Position numbers and translations under genes: made by a program. Positions 31,044 to 38,345 of a stretch of 38,465 bases of DNA are shown piece by piece. Source of the stretch: Oscillospiraceae bacterium (GTDB taxonomy: Bacteria > Bacillota > Clostridia > Oscillospirales > CAG-272); the NCBI GenBank assembly GCA_015065295.1, contig SVQN01000022.1, forward strand, positions 1 through 38,465. Reading direction: 5' to 3'. Position 1 is the first letter of the stretch; every line of letters begins with the position of its first letter. The notes beneath the pieces are model-generated. The model was not told the DNA's origin, did no database searches, and saw nothing but the letters and a program-made list of their open reading frames with translations.

Positions 31044-33032
31044 ATGAACGAACTTTATTCCGCCCTGCGCGAATCCGGCGAATACTACGCCGCCGAGCTG
31101 GTCGTCAACCTCGACCGCAGCCCCCTCTACCGCTACTCCCGCGCCGCCGCCGCTTACTTTGAACACGCCGTTCTCACCCCCTACGACGGCGGCCGGCTCT
31201 ATCCCTGCGGACATTCCATCAACCGCAACGCCGGCAACGCGTCCGTCTGCGTCAAGCCGGAATTCTCCTACACCTATTCCGCCAACCTCGGCAGACTCGC
31301 CGGAAAATCCCCCGAGGCCGCTGAAATGCTCGGGAAGGAATTCGCGCAGGTCGCCCCCATCCGTACACCTCACACTGTCGGCGGTGCGGGTTATACGCAT
31401 TCCTTCATCAACTACCGCCGCATCCTCAAAGACGGGCTGAACGGCTACCGTACCCGCGTGGAACGCCTGCCGGACGGCGATTTCCGTGACGCAATGCTCG
31501 TCCTCCTTGACGGAATCGAATGCTACCGTCTGCGCTGCATCGCTCTTCTGGAAGAAGCAAATGCGCCCGAAGACCTCATCGCCGCGCTCCGCAAAGTGCC
31601 GAACGAATCCCCCTCCAACATCTACGAAGCCCTCGTCGCGTGGAATTTCGTCTACTATGTGGACGGATGCGACGACATCGGCGGACTGGACCGCGGCCTG
31701 TATCCCTACTGGAACGGCGAGGACATCCGTGACCTTCTCCGCGAACTCTACCGCCACATCGACGGCAACGACGGCTGGTCCATGCCCCTCGGCCCGACGT
31801 ACAACGAACTCACCGTCCAGTGCATCGACGCGTCCCACAGCATCCGCCGCCCGAATATCCAGCTTCTCGTCACCGACGATATGCCCGACGAGGTCTGGAA
31901 CGCTGCTTACGGCTCCATCGGTTCGAGCTGCGGTCAGCCGTCCTTCTACAACTGGAACGGCTACAAGAAGGAACTCAACAGCCGCCTCCCGCAGGTCACG
32001 GATGCCGATCTTATGTACATCGCGTTCGGCGGATGCACCGAAACCATGATCGAAGGCCTCTCCAACGTCGGTTCGGATGACGCGGGCATCAATACCGCGC
32101 TGGTGTTCGACCGCTTCCTGCGCGAAAACCTCGGCAAAATTGACACGTTCGAGGAATTCATGGAACGCTATACCGTCGAGGCGGAACGCGCCGTTGCGGA
32201 AACCTGCGATATCCTCGAGGAACACCGCAAGACCCGTGCGAAATTCCGTCCCCAGCCGGTGCGTACGCTGTTCATCGACGACTGTATCGACCGTATGACC
32301 GACTTCAACGCGGGCGGCGCACGTTACAACTGGAGCGTCATGAACGTCGCGGGGCTGATTAATGTTATTGACTCGATGGTGGTCATCAAGAACCTCGTCT
32401 ATGGCGAAAAGCGGTACACCGCAGAGGAATTCCTCGAAAAACTCGACGCACGCGACCCGCTCTTCCTCGCGGACTGTGCCCGTCAGCCGAAGCACGGCAA
32501 CGACATCGCCGAAGTCAACGAAATCGCCAATACCCTTTCCGGCCGCATTTATTCCGAATTCGAGCGGCACACCTGCACCCCGGGCGGCAGATACTTCCCC
32601 GTATCGAACCAGTTCACGACCTACGAATCCGCAGGCCACGGCATCGGCGCGACTCCGGACGGACGTGCGGCAAACGATCCGCTGTGCGACTCCTGCGGCG
32701 CAATCCACGGCCGCGACACGGAAGGTCCGACGGCACTTCTGTCGAGCGTAGCGGCACTCCGGCTTGACCTTGTACTGGGTACGCCGATCACGAATATCCG
32801 CATCTCGAAGCCGAATCTGCCGACGCTTCTGAAGCCGCTGGTACAGGCGTTCTTCCAGAAGGGCGGTATGCAGCTTCAGGTGACGTGCGCGTCGCGTGAA
32901 GAGCTTCTGGACGCACTGGATCATCCGGAAAAGCACGAAAGCCTTGTGGTGCGTATCGGCGGCTTTGCGGAATACTTCAACCGGCTGAGTCCCGTCCTGA
33001 AGCAGACCGTTATCGACCGTACGGAATACTGA
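31044..33032 (+). CDS. Glycyl radical enzyme of the pyruvate formate-lyase family
   Basis: The 662-residue protein has the hallmarks of glycyl radical enzymes: the active-site Cys/Glu motif GGCTE (C331, E333) in the middle, and the C-terminal glycyl radical loop RIGGFAEYF (R637-F641, radical Gly probably G640) matching the family pattern RVxGY, followed by VIDRTEY. It is shorter than typical members (about 760-850). Such enzymes need a radical SAM activase; none is in the window, so activation in trans is required if it is active. The substrate cannot be assigned: it is not a standard pyruvate formate-lyase, whose active site has two adjacent Cys. GGAGG precedes ATG 31044. It is monocistronic and ends at a shared terminator. 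Confidence 0.85.
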   Translation: MNELYSALRESGEYYAAELVVNLDRSPLYRYSRAAAAYFEHAVLTPYDGGRLYPCGHSINRNAGNASVCVKPEFSYTYSANLGRLAGKSPEAAEMLGKEFAQVAPIRTPHTVGGAGYTHSFINYRRILKDGLNGYRTRVERLPDGDFRDAMLVLLDGIECYRLRCIALLEEANAPEDLIAALRKVPNESPSNIYEALVAWNFVYYVDGCDDIGGLDRGLYPYWNGEDIRDLLRELYRHIDGNDGWSMPLGPTYNELTVQCIDASHSIRRPNIQLLVTDDMPDEVWNAAYGSIGSSCGQPSFYNWNGYKKELNSRLPQVTDADLMYIAFGGCTETMIEGLSNVGSDDAGINTALVFDRFLRENLGKIDTFEEFMERYTVEAERAVAETCDILEEHRKTRAKFRPQPVRTLFIDDCIDRMTDFNAGGARYNWSVMNVAGLINVIDSMVVIKNLVYGEKRYTAEEFLEKLDARDPLFLADCARQPKHGNDIAEVNEIANTLSGRIYSEFERHTCTPGGRYFPVSNQFTTYESAGHGIGATPDGRAANDPLCDSCGAIHGRDTEGPTALLSSVAALRLDLVLGTPITNIRISKPNLPTLLKPLVQAFFQKGGMQLQVTCASREELLDALDHPEKHESLVVRIGGFAEYFNRLSPVLKQTVIDRTEY

Positions 33033-33038
33033 GAACAA

Positions 33039-33066
33039 CAAAAAACCGCCTGACGGCGGTTTTTTC
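33039..33066. terminator. Bidirectional terminator between convergent genes
   Basis: ACCGCC/GGCGGT (33045-33050, 33055-33060) with TGAC loop, A6 before and T6 after. It serves the glycyl radical enzyme gene (+) and the lipoprotein gene (-). Confidence 0.9.
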
Positions 33067-33074
33067 AGTTTTGT

Positions 33075-34568
33075 TTAATCCGCAAGCCCCATGTCTTTGA
33101 GGGTACGGTCCATCATTTTCTGCATAACCTTGCTTTTGGAAGCATACTGCGACGCCAGCGTACTGGTCGTATCGTTTGCCATGTTTTCGATAATCATACG
33201 CATATCGCCCCAGTTATACAGTGCGCCGAGATCATAATAGATCGAATCATGGATCAGCTGAAGCATTTCCACGGATTCCTCGTCACGCGCCAGTTTGGTG
33301 TTCAGGTAGTTGTCATAGAAGATCGGAAGAACGTTGTAGTAGGAATAGTAGCTCATCGCTTCCAGAAGGAACGCTACCGTATCCGGATCGCTTGCGGAAA
33401 TCGGAACCCCCGTGGTCGGGCTGTTGCCGAGGCTCGCGTCATGATAATAGCGGCTCTGGGTCTCGTCATACTTGGGAGAGGGCAGAACACCGTAGTCGTC
33501 TTCCATTTCACGCATACCGCCGCCGAGACTGCCGATACTGAACAGCCAGCATCCGCTGGTCGTACGCATTTTGCTGAGCGTGCTCCATACGTCGTCCACA
33601 CCGGTCATACGCTGTGCAAAAATGGTGGTTTCACGGTTGCCTGCCAGTTCCATGACCTTTTCCAGAATATTCACATTCTGTTCCGACCCGAATGTGATTA
33701 CCGGAATGTCCTTGTCATCCTTTTCGGCACAGCGGAAACCGGCTCCCAGTGCCATGGTCCAGGTCACATAATTTTCCCCGATCAGACCCCACCGGTCGTT
33801 GGTATCGTACACACCGTCCCCGTTGAGGTCGGTCTTGACGACCTTGGCGTAAGCGATCATTTCGTCCAGCGTCCACTTGCCGTCACGGACAAGACCGTAC
33901 AGTTCCTGAGGATCAATTCCGTGGTCGGTGGCAATATTCTTGTTGAACAGAACGTGGTAGATATTCTGACGTGCGGTCGTCATATACGCGCCGAGGGTGA
34001 AGTACAGCTTCCCGCCGATGGTGATCCCGTCGTTGAATTCCTGATTCCACCACGGCTTCTCGAAGTCAAAATAGGACAGTTCTTTGAGATTGTGGTAATT
34101 TTTTGAAGAATTGGCGATAAACTGACCGCCGTCCAGCAGGACATCGACGGTATCGTCCCCGCTCATGACGTATTGCGCGACATCGGTGGACGGATGCTGA
34201 CTTTCGCTCGGCAGCAGTTCGATGTCACAGTTATAGGTTTCCTCCAGAAGCAGATTGCGTTCGTAGATGGCGTCCGGCACGGGGTCGCCCGTCAGTTCCT
34301 CCGTATATACACCCTGTTCGATGAAATAACTTCTGGAACGCAGAAGGGTCAGTACAAATCCGTCCAGATCCGTTTCCGGCAGACCGGACGCGAGGGTTTC
34401 CGGCGCGGGTTCGGTTTCCTCTTCCGTCACAGCCGCCGCTTCTCCGGCAGAATCCGCTGCGGAACCGTCCGCGGGAGCAGAATCCTGTGCGGCGTTCCCG
34501 CATCCGTTCAGCAGAAGGGACAGCAGAAGCAGACAGCACAGCATTCCTTCCAGTTTCTTTTTCAGCAT
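33075..34568 (-). CDS. ABC transporter solute-binding lipoprotein 2
   Basis: The 497-residue lipoprotein has a signal peptide (LCCLLLLSLLL) with lipobox LNGC (Cys 23), an Ala/Asp/Glu-rich linker (24-65), and a body that matches lipoprotein 1 in order: DAIYERNLLLEETYN, DVLLDGG, KPWWNQ, VLFNKN, and the loop TDLNGDGVYD near residue 246. Both proteins have 497 residues, so they are paralogues, although sequence similarity is moderate. ATG 34568 is chosen for AAAGGAGG ten bases upstream; an in-frame extension upstream overlaps the promoter. No permease or ATPase gene is adjacent. The probable ligand is a sugar or glycan fragment, by family analogy only. Confidence 0.88.
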   Translation of the reverse strand: MLKKKLEGMLCCLLLLSLLLNGCGNAAQDSAPADGSAADSAGEAAAVTEEETEPAPETLASGLPETDLDGFVLTLLRSRSYFIEQGVYTEELTGDPVPDAIYERNLLLEETYNCDIELLPSESQHPSTDVAQYVMSGDDTVDVLLDGGQFIANSSKNYHNLKELSYFDFEKPWWNQEFNDGITIGGKLYFTLGAYMTTARQNIYHVLFNKNIATDHGIDPQELYGLVRDGKWTLDEMIAYAKVVKTDLNGDGVYDTNDRWGLIGENYVTWTMALGAGFRCAEKDDKDIPVITFGSEQNVNILEKVMELAGNRETTIFAQRMTGVDDVWSTLSKMRTTSGCWLFSIGSLGGGMREMEDDYGVLPSPKYDETQSRYYHDASLGNSPTTGVPISASDPDTVAFLLEAMSYYSYYNVLPIFYDNYLNTKLARDEESVEMLQLIHDSIYYDLGALYNWGDMRMIIENMANDTTSTLASQYASKSKVMQKMMDRTLKDMGLAD

Positions 34569-34650
34569 CACAACAATTCCTCCTTTATTTTTTGACGAAT
34601 ACAAAGGGAGTTTCCACTCCGTTTTTCGGCACATCGAATAAATTCAATCT

Positions 34651-34679
34651 ATTATACCATGGTTTTCCAATGGTGTATA
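34651..34679 (-). promoter_or_regulatory. Promoter of solute-binding lipoprotein 2
   Basis: On the minus strand TATACA (34679-34674) and TATAAT (34656-34651) are 17 bases apart, 83 bases before the start. An ACCAT...ATGGT palindrome lies in the spacer and could be an operator. Confidence 0.55.
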
Positions 34680-34733
34680 TGGATAAAACATGAATATTAT
34701 ATGAAATTTTCCGCGCAATTTTTTTCGCGGCAT

Positions 34734-34760
34734 TAAAAAAACGACGCTGAAGCGTCGTTT
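34734..34760 (-). terminator. Terminator of the DUF6809-like gene
   Basis: ACGACGCT/AGCGTCGT (34741-34758 with a GA loop) flanked by A7 on the left, which is a T-tract on the minus strand. The hairpin immediately follows the stop codon. Confidence 0.85.
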
Positions 34761-35042
34761 TTACGTTTGTGCCGGGGACGATTCGGAGAGAACTTCGAGC
34801 ATCAGGCGCGCACCGATGCGGAAACCGAGCGTGAAGGAGTCGAGGGCTTCCTCCGCGTGATGGCGGGACGCGCTGTCATAGTATGCCTGATACTTCTGCC
34901 GCTGTTCGTCGGTCATGCCGTCGAGGAGAGCGTCTTCGGCTGCCGTAACCTGACGGATGAGATCGCGCCATTTGTCGGGATTGAGCGGCGGATGTGCGGC
35001 CGGGATGAGGTCACCGTAATAAAGCTGTTCGATCAGGGTCAT
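34761..35042 (-). CDS. DUF6809-like small protein
   Basis: The 93-residue alpha-helical protein begins MTLIEQLYYGDL and has a C-terminal FTLGFRIGARLMLEV segment, a pattern I associate with the DUF6809 family of small Clostridia proteins often found next to XRE regulators. Function is unknown. ATG 35042 is chosen because AAAGGAG is 7 bases upstream; the longer frame to 35084 crosses an operator. The gene is divergent from two XRE genes and shares with them a regulatory region with two operators. The central helix has many charged residues (EQRQKYQAYYDSASRHHAEE). It has a consensus promoter (35085-35113) and its own terminator. Confidence 0.72.
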   Translation of the reverse strand: MTLIEQLYYGDLIPAAHPPLNPDKWRDLIRQVTAAEDALLDGMTDEQRQKYQAYYDSASRHHAEEALDSFTLGFRIGARLMLEVLSESSPAQT

Positions 35043-35055
35043 GGGATTTCTCCTT

Positions 35056-35075
35056 TTAATACATTTTTGTATTAA
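35056..35075. promoter_or_regulatory. Operator 1 of the XRE/DUF6809 region
   Basis: TTAATACA-TTTT-TGTATTAA is a 20-bp palindrome between the leftward -10 and the DUF6809 ribosome site. Its centre is 54 bases from that of operator 2. Confidence 0.7.
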
Positions 35076-35084
35076 GATAAGCAT

Positions 35085-35113
35085 ATTATAGCGAAGTTAT
35101 ATTAAAATGTCAA
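35085..35113 (-). promoter_or_regulatory. Consensus promoter of the DUF6809-like gene
   Basis: On the minus strand TTGACA (35113-35108) and TATAAT (35090-35085) are 17 bases apart, a perfect consensus. The -35 overlaps operator 2. A rightward promoter for the XRE genes is less clear; TATATT at 35098-35103 is a candidate -10. Confidence 0.85.
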
Positions 35114-35127
35114 TACATATTTGTATT
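35112..35127. promoter_or_regulatory. Operator 2 of the XRE/DUF6809 region
   Basis: AATACA-TATT-TGTATT repeats the core of operator 1 with one base changed in the centre. It overlaps the leftward -35 and lies 18 bases before the first XRE start. Confidence 0.7.
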
Positions 35128-35144
35128 AAAGTCAAGGAGAAACC

Positions 35145-35372
35145 ATGAGTTATTATCGCAGATTACGGGACTTACGGGAAGATCACGATCTCAACCAGCA
35201 GCAGATTGCCGATTTTCTCGGAATCCACCAGACACAATACAGCCGGTATGAACGCGGCAGCTATGATATTCCGACGGACTTTTTGATCCGGCTGGCAGAC
35301 TTATACAAAACATCGACAGACTATATCCTCGGGCGCACGGACAATCCGAAACCGTATAATTGTAAACCATGA
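35145..35372 (+). CDS. XRE-family regulator, tandem copy 1
   Basis: The 75-residue protein is a Cro/C1-type helix-turn-helix (LRDLREDHDLNQQQIADFLG, recognition helix TQYSRYERG) with the conserved tail LADLYKTSTDYILGRTDNP. CAAGGAGA precedes ATG 35145. Its stop overlaps the start of the second XRE gene by four bases (ATGA), so the two are translated together. It probably binds the two AATACA/TGTATT palindromes upstream and controls itself and the divergent DUF6809-like gene; this is inferred from position. The last 56 bases before its end region (35302-35357) are identical to those of copy 2. Confidence 0.88.
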   Translation: MSYYRRLRDLREDHDLNQQQIADFLGIHQTQYSRYERGSYDIPTDFLIRLADLYKTSTDYILGRTDNPKPYNCKP

Positions 35373-35608
35373 GATATTATCACAGACTGCGTGAACTGCG
35401 GGAAGATCACGACCTGACACAGAAACAGGTAGCAGACTATTTAGGAACCTATCAGCCGCATTACGGGAAATACGAACGCGGGGAACGGGACATTCCGACG
35501 GACTATCTGATCCGGCTGGCGGACCTATACAAAACATCGACAGACTATATCCTCGGGCGCACGGACAATCCGAAACCGTATGGTAATACCATAGAACACA
35601 AAATTTGA
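35369..35608 (+). CDS. XRE-family regulator, tandem copy 2
   Basis: The 79-residue paralogue of copy 1 has the same helix-turn-helix layout (LRELREDHDLTQKQVADYLG), but a different recognition helix (QPHYGKYERGER in place of TQYSRYERGSY), so it may read another operator. The C-terminal half is almost the same as copy 1, and 35526-35581 is identical at DNA level to 35302-35357. ATG overlaps the stop of copy 1. Its last codons, AAA-ATT-TGA, belong to the terminal repeat of the palindromic element at 35601. No separate terminator is seen. Confidence 0.87.
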   Translation: MRYYHRLRELREDHDLTQKQVADYLGTYQPHYGKYERGERDIPTDYLIRLADLYKTSTDYILGRTDNPKPYGNTIEHKI

Positions 35609-36208
35609 TAGAATTCTATACCCTTCCGCTTCTCTTTGTCATTCCGAGGACTTATCTCTTGAAATTATAGCTGAAGTTTTTGTCCGAGGAATCTTTGCAC
35701 TCCCCTGTGTCAGCCGTAAAAAATGTCCGTGGTTGTGAAAAAATTGCAGCTTCAGAGGTTCAACTTTGTCCTTACAAACGTTGTGTACCAATATAGGAAT
35801 AACGTGAGTTCGATAGAAATTCCAACAGGTTGACGAACACACCGTAGGGCGGGGGCTTGTCTCCCGCCGTGAAGAAATTCAAACTGTTCGTTCCGGCGGG
35901 AGACAAGCCCCCGCCCTATGATTTTGATAGTTTTCCTATCAAATTTTATTTCATCGAACTCACGTTAGGAATAGCAAACTATTTGTTATAACAAAGTGTA
36001 ACCTCTGAAGTTGAAACTGTATGATAACCACGGACATTCCTTACGGCTGACACAGGGGAGTGCAAAGATTCCTCGGACAAAAACTTCAGCTATAGTTTCA
36101 AGAGATAAGTCCTCGGAATGACAATGTTGGGTGCGAGGAGGATGTTTGGTTTATCTTCCGTTCGTTACGACAACGGGAAGCCGAAGGTTATAGAATTCTG
36201 TCAAATTT
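35601..36208. mobile_element. Three-layer nested palindromic element
   Basis: Outer arms AAATTTGAYAGAATTCTATA at 35601-35635 and 36176-36208; middle arms of 125 bases, over 90 percent matching, at 35636-35760 and 36000-36124; inner arms ACGTGAGTTCGAT (35802-35814) and ATCGAACTCACGT (35953-35965); and a core hairpin (35844-35919). About 50 unpaired bases lie in the right arm near 36125-36175. No gene is inside. The outer arms contain the stop codons of both flanking convergent genes. No transposase is present; the mobile label is inferred from structure. Confidence 0.75.
35844..35919. repeat. GTAGGG/CCCTAT hairpin element B (nested core)
   Basis: GTAGGGCGGGGGCTTGTCTC against GAGACAAGCCCCCGCCCTAT, a long GC-rich stem. 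Its inner flank ATCGAACTCACGT (35953-35965) is shared with hairpin element A (24626-24636). Confidence 0.85.
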
Positions 36209-37055
36209 CACACCCCAGAAATTCCATAATCCGTTCCATTTCCCTCTCGGCATACGCCTGTCCGATGCCGTATACCTCGCGCAGCTTCGCCGGATCGCGT
36301 TCGACCCGCTCGATCGGGAGTTTTTCGTCCGGACACAGGATCAGCGTGTTCCCGCGGCGTTCCTCTTCCCGGAGGTATTCGAGCGTCTCGTTGTACATCT
36401 CATGCCGCCGCGCAATCGCGTCGAGCAGATGCGGGTACTTCCGGTAGACCACCCGCATCACGGGGAGAAGGCTGTTTTTCGATTTCGTGTACCCTCTCGG
36501 CTGGGTCAGAATCACGATATTTTTCTCGTACCCGAGCTCCTGAAACTGCCGGAGAGGGATGGAATCCGCGATCCCGCCGTCGAGCATCCGGAATCCGTCC
36601 ACCTCCACGATCCGTGAGACGAGCGGCATGGACGACGACGCACGGATCCACTCCAGACCGTCGTAATCGGCGCGGTCGAGGCGGTGATAGACGGCGTTCC
36701 CGCTGTCAATATCCGTACAGACGACGTAAAACGCAGTCGGCGAGGCGGCAAACGTATCGGCATCGAACAAATCGAGGCGGTCGGGCAGCTCATGGTAGCA
36801 GAAGTCCGCGCCGTAGAGGTCGCCGGTGGTCAGAAGCGAACGGACGCTGCAGTAGCGCGGATCGCGGGCATAGGCGGTATTGTAGCGGAGCGCGCGTCCG
36901 GGCTGGTTCGACTTGATATTGCAGCCGAACGCCGCCCCCGCCGACACGCCGATGATCCCGTCGAACACAATCCCGTGCGCCATCATCGCGTCGGTAATTC
37001 CGGCGGTAAACAGACCGCGCATCGCGCCGCCTTCAAGAACAAGACCTGTTTTCAA
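36201..37055 (-). CDS. Patatin-like phospholipase
   Basis: The 284-residue protein is a patatin-like serine lipid acyl hydrolase with the Ser-Asp dyad: oxyanion loop LEGGAMRG (7-14), nucleophile GVSAG (S38) and DGG (D159-G161). No signal peptide is seen; the protein resembles the bacterial YjjU/RssA-like group. Natural substrates may be membrane phospholipids or acyl chains. The start codon is TTG (37055) because MKTGLVLEGG is the family start and no ATG lies close; the ribosome site (AGCAGGT) is weak. The final codons GAA-ATT-TGA lie in the outer arm of the palindromic element, so the C-terminus may have been altered. It is convergent with the XRE pair. Confidence 0.88.
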   Translation of the reverse strand: MKTGLVLEGGAMRGLFTAGITDAMMAHGIVFDGIIGVSAGAAFGCNIKSNQPGRALRYNTAYARDPRYCSVRSLLTTGDLYGADFCYHELPDRLDLFDADTFAASPTAFYVVCTDIDSGNAVYHRLDRADYDGLEWIRASSSMPLVSRIVEVDGFRMLDGGIADSIPLRQFQELGYEKNIVILTQPRGYTKSKNSLLPVMRVVYRKYPHLLDAIARRHEMYNETLEYLREEERRGNTLILCPDEKLPIERVERDPAKLREVYGIGQAYAEREMERIMEFLGCEI

Positions 37056-37092
37056 TGGGGGTACCTGCTTTCTGTTGGAATGGGGGAGAACG

Positions 37093-37165
37093 TTGGGGAA
37101 ACTTTTTGAAAAAAGTTTCCTGTAGTTACGCTTTGCGTAACTACGACCCCATTCAAAAACTTTTC
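37093..37165. repeat. Solitary hairpin end with inserted short palindrome
   Basis: TTGGGGAAACTTTTT...AAAGTTTCC and a CCCC...CAAAAACTTTT tail match the ends of the elements at 3900, 15067 and 29735. The hairpin is interrupted by GTAGTTACGC/GCGTAACTAC (37122-37144). No partner end is seen nearby. It lies upstream of the patatin-like gene. Confidence 0.55.
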
Positions 37166-37228
37166 ATCTGGGTTGATTATGGATTTACAGCAATTCCATA
37201 AAAATATGCAATACCAAGCGAATCCTTC

Positions 37229-37367
37229 GTAGGGACACGGCGCGCCGTGTCCGCCAAAGGGTCTGAACATAGCATATTTCGTAAATTAACCGTCCGATTT
37301 TGATGGATTTCCGACAAAATATCGTTTTTCCAAATTGCTCGACGGACACGGCACGCCGTGTCCCTAC
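37229..37367. repeat. GTAGGG/CCCTAC hairpin element C
   Basis: GTAGGGACACGGCGCGCCGT (37229-) pairs with ACGGCACGCCGTGTCCCTAC (-37367) with one mismatch; the loop between the stems is about 85 bases. It occupies most of the gap between the patatin-like gene and the URO-D gene. Nothing else is seen in 37056-37420. Confidence 0.8.
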
Positions 37368-37420
37368 AAATTGCTTTTTGCATTCTTTTCCGGAATTATC
37401 TTGGATTTTCGGAAAGAGAT

Positions 37421-38345
37421 TTACCGTTCCGTATAGTCCATGCACGCCTGAATGTAAGCGACGACATTTTCGACCGGGACTTCCGGTTCCAGCAGGTGCG
37501 TCGGGCAGACGTACAGACCGCCGTTCGGTCCGGCGATATCGAGGTTCTCGAATACCTTCTGCCGTACTTCTTCCGGCGTGCCGAACGGCATGACGGACTG
37601 CGTACCGATCGTCCCGTGGAAGGACAGGCGGTCGCCGTAGGTATCGCAGATTTTCTTGAAGTCCATGCATTCCGGCTGAACGGGGTTGAGAACGTCCACT
37701 CCGGCTTCGATGAGCTGGGGAATCAGCTCCGTCACATGGCCGCAGGAATGGTAGAAGATCAGCACGTCCGGATTGACCGCGCGGGCGGCATCAATGACGC
37801 GCTTCAGACGGGGTTTCAGCCATTCTCCGTACAGGCCTTCGCTCATCATGATCGTGTGCTGCATCCCGACATCGTCGCCGAGAAAGATCGCGTCCGCACC
37901 GGCTTTCGCAAAGCTGACAGCCCGCTGAACGGCGCGGTCGGTCACGAGGTCGAGAAGCACTTCGGCCATGGGGTCTTCGGAGATCATATCGCACATGAGG
38001 TTTTCCATCCCGCGCATATACCATGCAGTCTCCCAGATGGTACACTGCATCTGTCCGCGTGCGGCACGTCCGGCGTCGTGGAGAGCTTTGACGGCGGCGG
38101 TCTGCGCGGCGAGTCCGGTTCCGTCGGGGTCAAACTGCGGGAGAGGGTACGCAAGAATCTGTTCGACGGAGTCGAAATTTTCCATGGGATGGTGCATATA
38201 GGTCATGTGGAACGCGGCGGCGGAACCGGGTTCGTTGGCAACGCCCCAGCCGTCGATATGGGTGCCGGGTTTGAAGGATTTTCCGGCGTAATAGGGCAGG
38301 AACTCCTCGCGGGACGCACATTTTGCGGGAAGATCGGGGTCTAAA
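37421..38345 (-). pseudogene. URO-D family protein, 5' end cut by transposon end
   Basis: Reading leftward from 38345 gives about 308 residues of a uroporphyrinogen decarboxylase (URO-D) superfamily protein, of the type related to methyltransferases rather than heme enzymes. Seen are THIDGWGVANEPGS, FLGDDVGMQ, IFYHSCGHV (likely zinc ligands H-x-C), NPVQPECMDF, HGTIGTQ and a C-terminal VVAYIQACMD. Family members are about 340-350 residues, so roughly 35-45 N-terminal residues are missing. The frame meets a stop at 38350-38348, inside a transposon-like end that starts at 38346. An internal ATG at 38206 would leave out conserved sequence. The missing start and TIM-barrel strand 1 make the gene probably non-functional. 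Loss of the region by assembly error cannot be excluded. Confidence 0.75.

Noticed and set aside
37358-38344. 328-codon open frame on the plus strand opposite the URO-D gene
   Set aside because: The minus strand shows clear URO-D motifs; the plus frame has none and crosses hairpin element C.
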